The notes under the pieces are model-generated. The model made no database searches. It was not told the origin of the DNA and was given only the letters and a program-made list of their open reading frames with translations. Shown in pieces: positions 10,104-18,157 of a stretch of 53,486 nucleotides of DNA. The stretch spans positions 1 to 53,486 of the forward strand of contig PLOR01000112.1 in the NCBI GenBank assembly GCA_003142185.1, written 5' to 3'. Made by a program: the position numbers and the translations under genes. Source of the stretch: Bryobacterales bacterium (GTDB taxonomy: Bacteria; Acidobacteriota; Terriglobia; Bryobacterales; Bryobacteraceae). Positions within the stretch are counted from its first letter, which is position 1. Each line of letters begins with the position of its first letter.

Positions 10104-10904
10104 ATGGTGATAGCAGTGTCATCGCCGTTGGATCTCCACCTGGAACATTACGAAGGGCCGCTCGATTTGCTGCTGGATTTGATTCGCAAGCAGCAGATCG
10201 ATATCAAGGATATTCCTATCGCCACCATCACTTCGCAGTACCTGGAGTACATGGAAAAAGCCCGCGAGATGGATATCGACTTGGGGGCGGAGTTCGTCTA
10301 CATGGCGGCCACGCTGATCCACATCAAATCGAAAATGTTGTTGCCGCGCGATCCGGCGCTGGGCGAGGATGCCGAGCAGGCGGACGACCCGCGGCAGGAG
10401 CTGGTGGACCGGCTGCTGGAGCACGAGCGTTTCAAGAACGCCGCCGAGATGCTGCAGCAGAAACGGATGATCGAAGAGAACGTCTGGTCGAACCCTCAGA
10501 TCAAAGCCTTTTCGAGCGAGGACGACGATCCCGGCCTGGCGGTCACGCTGTTCGACCTGGTGAAAGCGTTCGGCGAAGTGCTGGACCGCGCCAAACTGCG
10601 CCCGGTGTACGAGGTGGAATCCGCCGACGTGACCGTGCCGGATATGATTCGCAACCTGCGCGACCGGTTTCTGGCGGTGGCGCCGGATCAGCCGATCTTC
10701 ATCCTGCGCGTGCTCGAGGAGCAGCATTCGCGGCGCGCCATGATCGCGCTGTTTCTGGCCGTGCTCGAAATGGTACGGATGCAGGCGGTGGAAGTGACGC
10801 AAAAAGATTTGTTCGGCGAAATCGCGCTGCGGCGGCACCGGAATTTCGATGCGGTGTTCGCGGACGAGCAGCCCATCGCCACAATTGAAAAAGACTACCT
10901 TTGA
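10104..10904 (+). CDS. scpA: segregation and condensation protein A
   Basis: This 266-residue kleisin bridges the SMC heads and works with ScpB in chromosome condensation and segregation. The N-terminus has the ScpA hallmark YEGPLDLLLDLIRKQQIDIKDI, followed by AAEFVYMAATLIHIKSKMLLP-like sequence; the C-terminal winged-helix part (LFLAVLEMVRMQAVEVTQ) is also present. The ATG at 10104 is preferred: the frame stays open further upstream but only across the 27-bp repeat and the end of the methyltransferase gene. GTG codons at 10107 and 10116 are alternatives. It is followed after 5 bp by scpB, the usual order. Confidence 0.95.
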   Translation: MVIAVSSPLDLHLEHYEGPLDLLLDLIRKQQIDIKDIPIATITSQYLEYMEKAREMDIDLGAEFVYMAATLIHIKSKMLLPRDPALGEDAEQADDPRQELVDRLLEHERFKNAAEMLQQKRMIEENVWSNPQIKAFSSEDDDPGLAVTLFDLVKAFGEVLDRAKLRPVYEVESADVTVPDMIRNLRDRFLAVAPDQPIFILRVLEEQHSRRAMIALFLAVLEMVRMQAVEVTQKDLFGEIALRRHRNFDAVFADEQPIATIEKDYL

Positions 10905-10909
10905 CGGGA

Positions 10910-11806
10910 ATGGAAGAACTGGAAACAGACACAGCAGCGGCCTCGCCGGAAACGGAGCAGCCGCCGACCGAAGAAACTCGGGACCCGCAGCAGCCGGTTT
11001 CGATGGACGATCTGCTGGCCGGGCCGGCGGCGGACGATGCGCCGGTTTCGCTCGCCGACGCGCAGTTGCGCGCGGTGGTGGAGGCGATCGTTTATGTCGC
11101 CGAGGAACCTTTGACGGCGGCGCAGATTGGCGCGGCCCTGCTGCAACCCGTGGATCGCGTCCAGGAAGCGCTGGCCTGGCTGATCGAGGACTTCGACAAG
11201 CCCGAGCACGGCGTGGCGATTCGCGAAGTGGCCGGCGGATACAAAATGGCCACCAAGGCCGAGCACCATGACGCGGTGCGCACGTTCGTCCATAGTCTCA
11301 AGCCGCCGCTCAAGCTGTCGCTGCCGGCACTGGAAACGCTGGCAGTGATCGCCTACAAGCAGCCCGCCACGGCGCCGGAAATCATGGAGATTCGCGGTGT
11401 GCAGGGGGCGGGCGTACTGAAGACGCTGCTCGACCGCAAGCTGATCGCGGCGGCCGGGCGCAAGAACGTCATCGGCAAGCCGATCCTCTACAAGACCACC
11501 AAGGAATTCCTGATTCAGTTCGGTTTGAAGGACCTGAGCGAACTGCCTTCGCTCAAGGAATTCGAAGAGATTCGCCGCATGTCGTTCGGCGACAGCGAAC
11601 CGGCGCCAGAGGCCGGAGCGACCGAACCCGCCGAACCCGCCGAGCCCGCGGCATCTGAACCCGTAGGGGCTGGACATGCCCAGCCCGAGCCCGCGGCGGC
11701 CGAGCCCGAATCCGCGCCAGCCGAGCCCACCGAGCCTGAACCCGCGGCGGCTGCGGAACTCGAAATTCCGGCTGCTGGCGATGAGCCGCCTACCGGAGAC
11801 AACTGA
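10910..11806 (+). CDS. scpB: segregation and condensation protein B with long Pro/Ala/Glu tail
   Basis: This 298-residue partner of ScpA has the two winged-helix domains at about 50-215 (ALAWLIEDFDKPEHGVAIREV, LPALETLAVIAYKQPATAPEIMEIRGV, LLDRKLIAAAGRKNVIGKP). An acidic, low-complexity N-terminus of about 45 residues precedes them. A tail of about 75 residues built of A/P/E repeats follows, longer than in typical ScpB. In that tail, residues 253-259 (GAGHAQP) are encoded by a REP-like palindrome of family B. The start is ATG 10910; a TTG at 10901 overlapping the scpA stop is an alternative. The stop overlaps the rluB start (TGATG). Confidence 0.92.
   Translation: MEELETDTAAASPETEQPPTEETRDPQQPVSMDDLLAGPAADDAPVSLADAQLRAVVEAIVYVAEEPLTAAQIGAALLQPVDRVQEALAWLIEDFDKPEHGVAIREVAGGYKMATKAEHHDAVRTFVHSLKPPLKLSLPALETLAVIAYKQPATAPEIMEIRGVQGAGVLKTLLDRKLIAAAGRKNVIGKPILYKTTKEFLIQFGLKDLSELPSLKEFEEIRRMSFGDSEPAPEAGATEPAEPAEPAASEPVGAGHAQPEPAAAEPESAPAEPTEPEPAAAAELEIPAAGDEPPTGDN
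11663..11687 (+). repeat. REP-like palindrome (family B) inside scpB
   Basis: The near-palindrome at 11667-11686 (GGGCTGGACATGCCCAGCCC) has only a central mismatch pair and carries the same GTAGGGGC lead as the element at 3900-3919 read on the minus strand. It lies in frame within the low-complexity tail of scpB, without a stop or frameshift. Confidence 0.75.
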
Positions 11807-12558
11807 TGGCGGAAGAGCGGCTGCAGAAGATTCTCGCCCACGCCGGCGTGGCATCCCGGCGCCACGCGGAGGAATTGATTACGGAGGGCCGCGTCTGGGT
11901 CAACGGCGCCGCGGTCACCGAGCTTGGCTCCAAAGCCGACCTGGCACGCGACCACATCAAGGTGGATGGCAAGCTGCTGCGCGCGCCCAAGCGGCTGGTC
12001 TACCTGGCGCTGTTCAAGCCGGACAACACCGTCACCACGATGAGCGACCCGCAGCGGCGCGCCACGGTGATGGATCTGCTGCACGGGGTGAAGGAACGCG
12101 TTTACCCGGTAGGCCGCTTGGATTACCACAGCGAAGGGCTGCTGCTGCTCACCAACGATGGCGAAATGGCCAACGCCATCATGTCCGCCACCACGCATCT
12201 TCCTAAAACATACGTGGTGAAGGTTAACGGCACGCTGACCGCCGACCAGGAGGAGCAGTTCCGCCGCGGCGTCCCGCTTTCGGGCAAGCGCACGCTGCCG
12301 GCCGGATTGAAGGTGATCCACGCCGCGCAGAATCCCTGGTACGAGGTGCGTCTTTTCGAGGGCAGGAACCATCAAATCCGGCTGATGTTCAAGCACTTCG
12401 ATTTCCTGGTGGAAAAACTGCGGCGGGTGCGTGTCGGCCCCATCGAACTGGGACCGCTGAAGCCCGGCCACTTCCGCCACCTGACGGAAGACGAGGTGGG
12501 CAGGCTGCGCAGCGCGCTGCGCTCGAAGCCGGCGGCGGCCAAGCACGAGGGCGCATGA
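11806..12558 (+). CDS. rluB: 23S rRNA pseudouridine synthase, RluB/RluE/RluF family
   Basis: A 250-residue enzyme that isomerises a uridine of 23S rRNA. An N-terminal S4 RNA-binding domain (LQKILAHAGVASRRHAEELI, residues 6-60) is followed by the RsuA/RluB catalytic core with the active-site aspartate in VGRLDYHSEGLLLLTNDG. The GRNHQIRLMF motif comes later. As in many Gram-positive and acidobacterial genomes it follows scpAB and overlaps scpB by one base. RluB specificity (U2605) is the most likely but cannot be told from RluE/F here. The tail KPAAAKHEGA is basic. It overlaps the next gene by four bases (ATGA). Confidence 0.88.
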   Translation: MAEERLQKILAHAGVASRRHAEELITEGRVWVNGAAVTELGSKADLARDHIKVDGKLLRAPKRLVYLALFKPDNTVTTMSDPQRRATVMDLLHGVKERVYPVGRLDYHSEGLLLLTNDGEMANAIMSATTHLPKTYVVKVNGTLTADQEEQFRRGVPLSGKRTLPAGLKVIHAAQNPWYEVRLFEGRNHQIRLMFKHFDFLVEKLRRVRVGPIELGPLKPGHFRHLTEDEVGRLRSALRSKPAAAKHEGA

Positions 12559-12953
12559 ACCGCGTCGCGGCAATCCTCGGCGAAGCCCGAACCATCGCGG
12601 TAGTGGGCCTTTCGGCCAGGCGCTTCCGTCCCAGCCATGGCGTGGCGGAGTACCTGCAGCGGGCGGGCTACCGCATTATTCCGGTCAACCCGAAGATCGC
12701 CGAGGTGCTGGGCGAAAGGTCGTATGCGTCGCTGGATGAGGTTCCCGAGCCGGTCGATATCGTCGACATCTTCCGCCGCCCGGAGCATGTGCCGGCTATC
12801 GTGGAAGCCGCCATTCGCAAGGGCGCCAAGACGATCTGGATGCAGGAAGGCGTGGTGCATGAAGAGGCCGCGCGCCGCGCCGAATCCGCCGGCCTGGCGG
12901 TCATCATGGACCGCTGCATCCTGAAAGAGCACAAGCGGCTGGGGCTCAAGTAG
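12555..12953 (+). CDS. CoA-binding domain protein (YccU-like)
   Basis: A 132-residue single-domain Rossmann protein of the CoA_binding_2 type. It shows IAVVGLSARRFRPSHGVAEYL near the N-terminus (nucleotide-binding glycine turn), RIIPVNPKIAEVLGE, PVDIVDIFRRPEHVP and IWMQEGVVHEEAA, all characteristic of the YccU family. The family resembles the CoA-binding part of succinyl-CoA synthetase; its cellular role is unsettled. The ATG overlaps the rluB stop as ATGA, so it belongs to the scpAB-rluB unit. Confidence 0.85.
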   Translation: MNRVAAILGEARTIAVVGLSARRFRPSHGVAEYLQRAGYRIIPVNPKIAEVLGERSYASLDEVPEPVDIVDIFRRPEHVPAIVEAAIRKGAKTIWMQEGVVHEEAARRAESAGLAVIMDRCILKEHKRLGLK

Positions 12954-12989
12954 ACAGAAGTAAGAAGTAAGAAGACAGAAGTCAGAAGC
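12952..12989 (+). repeat. purine-rich GAAGTAA/GACAGAAG tandem tract
   Basis: Short direct repeats of AGAAGTA and GACAGAAG follow the CoA-binding gene and run straight into the large inverted repeat at 12991. A matching GAAGC flanks the other arm at about 13120-13124 on the opposite strand, so the tract may be part of the same composite element. Confidence 0.6.
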
Positions 12990-12990
12990 T

Positions 12991-13119
12991 CGTGGCGCGG
13001 GCCGTCGGGCCTGCTGAGTCGAGGGTCATCTCGACTCTTCTTGGCCGCGGCGGGTACAGATGAAGCGAAGAAAAGCCGAGACGACTCTCGGCTCAGCAGC
13101 CTTGACAGGCCGCGCCACG
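12991..13119. repeat. composite inverted repeat with 50-bp arms between convergent genes
   Basis: The arms 12991-13040 and 13070-13119 are close to reverse complements over 50 bases, starting CGTGGCGCGG and containing CTGCTGAG. Each arm has its own smaller stem (GAGTCGAG...CTCGACTC type), so this is two oppositely oriented REP-like units around a 29-bp spacer. It fills the space between the convergent CoA-binding and DinB-like genes. Confidence 0.85.
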
Positions 13120-13124
13120 GCTTC

Positions 13125-13685
13125 TCACATCCACCCCATTCGCTGGCGCAGCGCGGTGATCTGCGCAGTGTGATGGCGCGCGTGCCAGACGTGCATGGGC
13201 AGAACCAGATCCAAGGCGAACTCGCCGCGTTCCGGATGCAGCATCCGGCGCGACCACTCCGCTTCCGACAGCGATTCAAACAGCGCGACCCATCGCGCGC
13301 AAAGCGCGTCGCAGAGCAGCAGCGACGGTTCGACCGGCCCGTTGCGTGCATCGGCCAGTTCCGCCCAAAGAGCCTCGTCAAAAGGCTTGACCACGGGCTC
13401 GAACTCGGTCAGCGCCAGCCTAGTGCGGACATACCAGTTCATCTGTGCGTCCGCCAGATGGTGCACAACTTGCCGGACGGTCCAGCCTCCCGGCCGGTAT
13501 GGCGTATCGAGCCGATCTTCGGATAAATCGGCGACCGCGGCGCGCAGCCGCGCCGGAGCGCCGGCCAGTTGTCGCAGAAGTTGACGCCGCCCTTCGTCGT
13601 CGACGGGTGGCCCCGCTTCAAATGGCCCGATTGGATATCGCAGGTCGGTCAAGTGCGGCGGCTCCCATCGTGACAAACTGCCCAA
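13125..13685 (-). CDS. DinB-superfamily putative metal-dependent hydrolase (YfiT-like)
   Basis: A 186-residue four-helix-bundle protein. The histidine triad expected for metal binding is visible in VVHHLADAQMNWY and near the C-terminus in HVWHARHHTAQI. DLRYPIGPFE close to the N-terminus and the GGWTVRQVVHH motif are typical of the YfiT/BstA subgroup. Some members transfer bacillithiol or another thiol; others are annotated as hydrolases, so the reaction is not known here. The longest frame starts at TTG 13685, seven bases from trxA. An internal TTG just before DLRYPIG would also fit, so the start is uncertain. It is the last gene of glgA-trxA-yfiT. Confidence 0.8.
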   Translation of the reverse strand: MGSLSRWEPPHLTDLRYPIGPFEAGPPVDDEGRRQLLRQLAGAPARLRAAVADLSEDRLDTPYRPGGWTVRQVVHHLADAQMNWYVRTRLALTEFEPVVKPFDEALWAELADARNGPVEPSLLLCDALCARWVALFESLSEAEWSRRMLHPERGEFALDLVLPMHVWHARHHTAQITALRQRMGWM

Positions 13686-13691
13686 CCCAGC

Positions 13692-14021
13692 TCAGACGTG
13701 CGAATCGAGCATTTTCTGGACTTCGGACTTGCCGATGGCGCCGACCCGCTGCTCCACTACCTGGCCGCCCTTGAACAACAGCAAGGTGGGAATGCCGCGG
13801 ATGTTGTAGCGCATGGCTGTCTTGTCGTTGGAGTCCACATCCAGCTTGCCGATCTTGGCTTTGCCGGCGTACTCGCTGGCTACCACGTCTATGGTGGGAC
13901 CCATCTGCTTGCAAGGGCCGCACCACTCGGCCCAAAAGTCCACCAAAACCGGAACTTCCGCCCGGAGGACGTCTTGGTCAAACGAAGAGTCGGTAAAGGT
14001 TAAGGTGTTCTGACCTGCCAT
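13692..14021 (-). CDS. trxA: thioredoxin
   Basis: A 109-residue classical thioredoxin with the redox motif WCGPC (in DFWAEWCGPCKQM) and the cis-proline loop GIPTLLLFKGG. It reduces cytoplasmic disulfides with thioredoxin reductase and donates electrons to ribonucleotide reductase and other enzymes. Length and all conserved positions (the buried D of LVDFWA, KLDVDSN) are normal. The ATG at 14021 has AGGAGAT just upstream. It lies 42 bp after glgA and 6 bp before the DinB-like gene on the same strand. Confidence 0.95.
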   Translation of the reverse strand: MAGQNTLTFTDSSFDQDVLRAEVPVLVDFWAEWCGPCKQMGPTIDVVASEYAGKAKIGKLDVDSNDKTAMRYNIRGIPTLLLFKGGQVVEQRVGAIGKSEVQKMLDSHV

Positions 14022-14063
14022 CTCATCTCCTGCAATATTAGAATCGGCGCCGGGAAAAAGGAT

Positions 14064-15485
14064 TCACGCGCGTCCCAATAGTCGCCCGTATAATGCCGCA
14101 TACTCTTGCGCGGAAGCCTTCCAGGAGAAGTCCTTTTGCATCCCGCGGAGCATCCTGGCGTGCCACTCATCCCGGTTAGAGAAAGCTTGAATGGCGGCAC
14201 GAACGGCGCCCAACAGAGCTGCCCCGGAATACTCCTGGAACTTGAATCCGGTGCCTTCATCGATGGTATCATCCAAGCCGCCGGTCGCGCGAACCACGGG
14301 CACGGTGCCATAGCGCAGGCTATAGATCTGGCTCAGGCCGCAGGGTTCGTAGCGGCTGGGCATGAGAAACAAATCGGCGCCAGCCTCGATCAGGTGAGAC
14401 AGCCGGTTGTCAAAGCCGATTCGTACCGCGACGCGCCCGGGGAATCGTTCGGCCATGGCGCGGAAGGACTCTTCGTACTCGGGTTCGCCCGAGCCGAGCG
14501 CCACCAGGTAGACATCTTCGGCGATGATTTCGCCGGCCACTTCGGCCAGAATATCGACGCCTTTTTGCTGCGTGAAGCGGGACACCATGCCCAGCAGCGG
14601 CCGGTCGATGGCTTCCGCCGGAAAGCCGAGTTCCGCCAGGAGCTGCTGCTTGGCGATGCGCTTGCCGCTTAAGTCCTGCGCCGAATAGGGCGCCGGAATC
14701 AGCGGGTCGTTCTCCGGGCTCCACTCGCGGTAATCCGCGCCGTTGAGGATACCGGTCAGCATCGCGGCGCGCGTGCGCAGAGCGCCATCCAAACCGCAGC
14801 CGTATTCCGGCGTCTGGATCTCGCGCGCGTAAGTCGGGCTGACGGTGGAAAGCGCGTCGGCGAATGAAATGCCGCCTTTGATGTAACTGACCTGACCGAA
14901 GAATTCGAGGCCGCCGGGATTGAAAATGGTTTCATCCAGGGCCGCCTCTTGGAGCGCGCTCGCAGGAAACAGACCCTGGTAGCCCAGGTTGTGAATGGTG
15001 AACAGCTTTTTCACGCCCATGAACGTGGGATCGCCGGCCAATGTGGTGCGCAGGTATGCGGGCACCAGGCCCGCCTGCCAGTCGTGGCAATGCAATATGC
15101 CGGGCCGGAACAGGTGGCGCGCCACACCCAGCGCCGCGCGCGCGAATACGGCGAATCGAACGTCGTTATCCGGGTAATCGACGCCCGCTTCACCGTAAAG
15201 CCCTGGCCGATCAAACAGCCGCGGGCACTCCACCAGGTAGAGCGGATACTCCGCCGGCGCCTGGTAGATGGCGATATCGAAGCCGGCCTTCCCCAGGTAG
15301 ACCGGAAGATGGTCGTACACGCGCCGCGCGTCCTTGAGAGGGATCGACCCGTAGCGGGGGATCACCACCGCGGTCTCACACCCGAACTCGCGCAAGGCGG
15401 CGGGCAATGCCCCCACCACGTCCGCCAACCCGCCGGTTTTGGCGAGCGGCGCAGCCTCCGGCGAAATCATCAGGACGCGGGTCAC
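14064..15485 (-). CDS. glgA: glycogen synthase (ADP-glucose type)
   Basis: A 473-residue GT5 glycosyltransferase that extends alpha-1,4-glucan from ADP-glucose. The ADP-glucose-binding KTGGLADVVGALP lies at residues 16-28. The GT-B C-terminal domain shows the donor site EPCGLSQIYSLRYGTVPVVRATGGLDDT. Length matches E. coli GlgA (477). I set the start at GTG 15485, giving VTRVLMISPEAAPLAK like family N-termini. An ATG at 15470 or an extended ATG at 15545 are alternatives. The frame stays open for another 1.3 kb upstream, but that is antisense to pruA. No other glg genes are in the window. Confidence 0.92.
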   Translation of the reverse strand: MTRVLMISPEAAPLAKTGGLADVVGALPAALREFGCETAVVIPRYGSIPLKDARRVYDHLPVYLGKAGFDIAIYQAPAEYPLYLVECPRLFDRPGLYGEAGVDYPDNDVRFAVFARAALGVARHLFRPGILHCHDWQAGLVPAYLRTTLAGDPTFMGVKKLFTIHNLGYQGLFPASALQEAALDETIFNPGGLEFFGQVSYIKGGISFADALSTVSPTYAREIQTPEYGCGLDGALRTRAAMLTGILNGADYREWSPENDPLIPAPYSAQDLSGKRIAKQQLLAELGFPAEAIDRPLLGMVSRFTQQKGVDILAEVAGEIIAEDVYLVALGSGEPEYEESFRAMAERFPGRVAVRIGFDNRLSHLIEAGADLFLMPSRYEPCGLSQIYSLRYGTVPVVRATGGLDDTIDEGTGFKFQEYSGAALLGAVRAAIQAFSNRDEWHARMLRGMQKDFSWKASAQEYAALYGRLLGRA

Positions 15486-15551
15486 ACCGGAATTGTACCA
15501 GGGGCTCGGGGCGGATTGGATTTCCGCCGGTGCTTTTGTCACCATGAAAAC

Positions 15552-17111
15552 ATGGCTACCGCTACTTTGATCGAGTTCCGCAATGAACCGTACGCTGATT
15601 TCTCCCAGCCCGCCAACCGGCGCGCCATGGAGGAAGCCCTGCGGCAGGTTCGCTCCGAGTTCGGACGCGAATACCGGCTCCGCATCGGGAGCGAATACAT
15701 CTCGACCGGCGACCGGCTCGAATCGGTGAATCCGTCGAACCCCAGCGAAATCGTGGGCGTACACCATCGGGCGGACGCCGTGCTGGCCGCCCGCGCCGTC
15801 GAGGCCGCCTGGCAGTATTTCCCGGAATGGAGCCGCGTGCCGGCCGCGGCGCGCATCGGCATGACGTTCGAGGCCGCGCGCATCCTGCGGCGGCGCAAGC
15901 TCGAATTTGACGCCTGGCTGGTTTACGAAGCCGGCAAGACGTGGCCCGAAGCCGAGGCCGATGTATCCGAGGCGATCGACTTCTGCGAATACTACGCGCG
16001 CGAAATGGAGCGCCTGGCCGCGCCGCAGCCGGTGGTGCAGTTGCCCGGCGAGCACGGCGAGATGATTTACATTCCGCTCGGCGTGGGTGTGGTAATTCCG
16101 CCGTGGAACTTTCCGCTGGCCATCCTGGCGGGGATGACGGTAGCCTCGCTGGTGGCTGGCAACACGGTGGTGCTGAAGCCATCCAGCGAAACCCCGACGA
16201 TTGGCGCCAAGTTCGCCGAGGTGCTGCTGGAGGCGGGCTTCCCGGAGCGAGCGTTTACCCTGCTGACCGGCAGCGGCGCGGCGGTGGGCGATGTGCTGGT
16301 GGGGCACACAAAGACGCGGTTCATTTCTTTCACCGGCTCGCGCGACGTGGGCCTGCGCATTAACGAACTGGCGGCCAGGACGCAGCCGGGGCAGATCTGG
16401 ATCAAGCGCGTGGTGGCGGAAATGGGCGGCAAGGACGCAATCGTCGTGGATGGCGATGCGGACCTGGACAAGGCCGTGGACGGCGTGCTGGCATCGGCGT
16501 TCGGCTATCAGGGACAGAAGTGCTCGGCCTGCTCGCGGGCCATCGTCGACGCCAAGGTGTATGACGCTTTCCTCGAGAAGCTGGCGGTGAAGACGCGGAA
16601 CATCAAGGTCGGTCCCTCTGACGATCCGGCCAACTACCTGGGGCCGGTGATCAGCCGGAGCGCGCGCAACGCCATCCAGGCATACATCGAGGTGGGAAGG
16701 AAAGAGGGCCGCGTGGTGGTTGGCGGCCAGCCGGTGGCGGGCGACGGCTATTTCATTCCGCCGACCATCATTGCGAACGTCGATTCGCGCGCGCGGATTT
16801 TTCAGGAGGAGATTTTCGGGCCGGTGCTGGCCGTGACCAAGGCGAGAGATTTCGAGCACGCGCTCGAACTAGCCAACGATTCCGAGTACGGGCTCACCGG
16901 CGCCGTGTTCTCGAACGATCCCGAACACCTGCGCCAGGCCACCGAGCGCTTCCACGTCGGCAACCTGTATTTGAACCGCAAATGCACTGGCGCCATGGTG
17001 GGCGCGCATCCCTTCGGCGGGTTCAACATGTCGGGCACCGATTCCAAGGCCGGCGGCCCGGACTACCTGCTGCTGTTCCTGCAGGCAAAATCCATCGCGC
17101 AGCGAGGTTGA
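15552..17111 (+). CDS. pruA: L-glutamate gamma-semialdehyde (1-pyrroline-5-carboxylate) dehydrogenase
   Basis: A 519-residue aldehyde dehydrogenase of the RocA/PruA group, oxidising glutamate semialdehyde to glutamate in proline and arginine catabolism. The general base is E290 (VVAEMGGKDAIVVD) and the catalytic cysteine is C324 (GYQGQKCSACSR), a context specific to P5C dehydrogenases. PPWNFPLAILAGM is the substrate/NAD entrance segment. The conserved C-terminal PFGGFNMSGTDSKAGG is complete. It is monofunctional; no proline dehydrogenase domain is attached. It is divergent from glgA across about 66 bp, which should contain both promoters. Confidence 0.93.
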   Translation: MATATLIEFRNEPYADFSQPANRRAMEEALRQVRSEFGREYRLRIGSEYISTGDRLESVNPSNPSEIVGVHHRADAVLAARAVEAAWQYFPEWSRVPAAARIGMTFEAARILRRRKLEFDAWLVYEAGKTWPEAEADVSEAIDFCEYYAREMERLAAPQPVVQLPGEHGEMIYIPLGVGVVIPPWNFPLAILAGMTVASLVAGNTVVLKPSSETPTIGAKFAEVLLEAGFPERAFTLLTGSGAAVGDVLVGHTKTRFISFTGSRDVGLRINELAARTQPGQIWIKRVVAEMGGKDAIVVDGDADLDKAVDGVLASAFGYQGQKCSACSRAIVDAKVYDAFLEKLAVKTRNIKVGPSDDPANYLGPVISRSARNAIQAYIEVGRKEGRVVVGGQPVAGDGYFIPPTIIANVDSRARIFQEEIFGPVLAVTKARDFEHALELANDSEYGLTGAVFSNDPEHLRQATERFHVGNLYLNRKCTGAMVGAHPFGGFNMSGTDSKAGGPDYLLLFLQAKSIAQRG

Positions 17112-17113
17112 GC

Positions 17114-17227
17114 GACGTGGCGCACGCACTCGTGCGTGCCGCGTCGGCACTCGTGCCGACGCCCGGCCTTCGCGAACAGGTGTCGAGAAGAGTCTCGACC
17201 CGCACGCACGAGTGCGTGTGCCACGTC
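17114..17227. repeat. cluster of four palindromic units with 26-bp outer arms
   Basis: The outer arms 17114-17139 and 17202-17227 pair with one mismatch and are themselves near-palindromic (CGCACGCACTCGTGCGTG type). Two more stems lie inside: GTCGGCAC/GTGCCGAC at 17143-17160 and GTCGAGA/TCTCGAC at 17182-17199. The cluster occupies the gap between the convergent ends of pruA and nusB and may end transcription from both sides. Confidence 0.88.
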
Positions 17228-17231
17228 AGCC

Positions 17232-17678
17232 CTAACCGGATTCGCCGTCCGCCTTGGCATCGGCAGCGCCCGCAAGCTGGCTGCGGTGAATCGCGTCCAG
17301 CACACCGTTGACGAATTGTACCGATTCCTCGCCGGAAAACTTCCGCGTCAACTCGAGCGCTTCGTCGATGGTGACCGCGGCGGGCGTGGCGCCATGCAGC
17401 AGTTCGTAAACCCCCAGCCGCAGGATGTTGCGATCGACGGCCGGCATTCGCTCCATGCGCCAGTGTTCGGCGTGGCGGGTAATCAGCCCGTCTACTTCTT
17501 CGATGTGGGCGATGGCGCCTTCGAGCAGACTGACCGCGAAGTCATCCCGCTCCGGATGTTCCTCCGCATACAGGGTGTCGAAATAGGAATTGATGGCCTC
17601 GTCCAGGGGCTGGCGGCGCGCATCCCACAGAAAGAGGATCTGCAACGCGCGCTGGCGCGACCTGCGGCGGGCAGGCAT
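17232..17678 (-). CDS. nusB: transcription antitermination factor NusB
   Basis: A 148-residue all-helical NusB. The N-terminal RRRSRQRALQILFLWD segment is the box A RNA-binding face; VDRNILRLGVYELLH and the C-terminal FVNGVLDAI motif are hallmark positions. With NusE (S10) it binds box A in rRNA leaders and prevents premature termination. It overlaps the ribH stop by one base (TAATG), so the two are translationally coupled, the classic ribH-nusB pair. The tail after LDAIHRSQ is a short A/D/G-rich extension. Confidence 0.95.
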   Translation of the reverse strand: MPARRRSRQRALQILFLWDARRQPLDEAINSYFDTLYAEEHPERDDFAVSLLEGAIAHIEEVDGLITRHAEHWRMERMPAVDRNILRLGVYELLHGATPAAVTIDEALELTRKFSGEESVQFVNGVLDAIHRSQLAGAADAKADGESG

Positions 17679-18154
17679 TAGTTGGCCTGGCGCAAAGTGC
17701 GCAGCAGATTGGCCATTTCGATGGCGCTCATGGCGGCGTCGAAGCCCTTGTTGCCGCCCTTGGCGCCGGCCCGGTCGATGGCCTGCTCCAACGTGTTGGT
17801 GGTCAGCACGCCGAAGGACACCGGGACGCCCGTCTCCAGGCTGGCGTGCGCGATGCCCTTGGCGGCTTCGGCGGCAATGTAATCGAAGTGCGGCGTGTCG
17901 CCGCGGATCAGCGCGCTCAGGCAGATCACCGCGTCATAGCGATGCGTCCGCGCCATTTCGCCGGCCACCAGCGGGATCTCCCAGGAGCCCGGCACCTTGA
18001 CGATTTCGATCAGGTCCGCCGCCGCGCCCGTGCGCGTCAATGCGTCCATGGCGCCCGCCAGCAGGCGGTCCGTGATAAAGCTGTTGAAGCGGCTGACGAT
18101 GATGACAAATCGCAATCCCGCGGCACTGAGCTGACCTTCCCACACTTTCGACAT
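17678..18154 (-). CDS. ribH: 6,7-dimethyl-8-ribityllumazine synthase
   Basis: A 158-residue lumazine synthase, the penultimate riboflavin enzyme, joining the ribityl-aminouracil and 3,4-dihydroxy-2-butanone 4-phosphate. It shows IVVSRFN-like [15 protein letters not shown] at the N-terminus, the VPGSWEIPL substrate loop, the phosphate/active-site segment [11 protein letters not shown] with the catalytic histidine, and [14 protein letters not shown]. Length is standard for icosahedral or pentameric forms. Other rib genes are not nearby. It starts 3 bp after the enoyl-CoA hydratase gene on the same strand and overlaps nusB. Confidence 0.95.
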   Translation of the reverse strand: MSKVWEGQLSAAGLRFVIIVSRFNSFITDRLLAGAMDALTRTGAAADLIEIVKVPGSWEIPLVAGEMARTHRYDAVICLSALIRGDTPHFDYIAAEAAKGIAHASLETGVPVSFGVLTTNTLEQAIDRAGAKGGNKGFDAAMSAIEMANLLRTLRQAN

Positions 18155-18157
18155 AGT

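Noticed and set aside
14064-16859. A single 931-codon minus-strand frame covering glgA and the opposite strand of pruA
   Set aside because: Only the first 473 codons from 15485 have GlgA character; the rest is antisense to a clear aldehyde dehydrogenase and is an artefact of GC-rich codon use.
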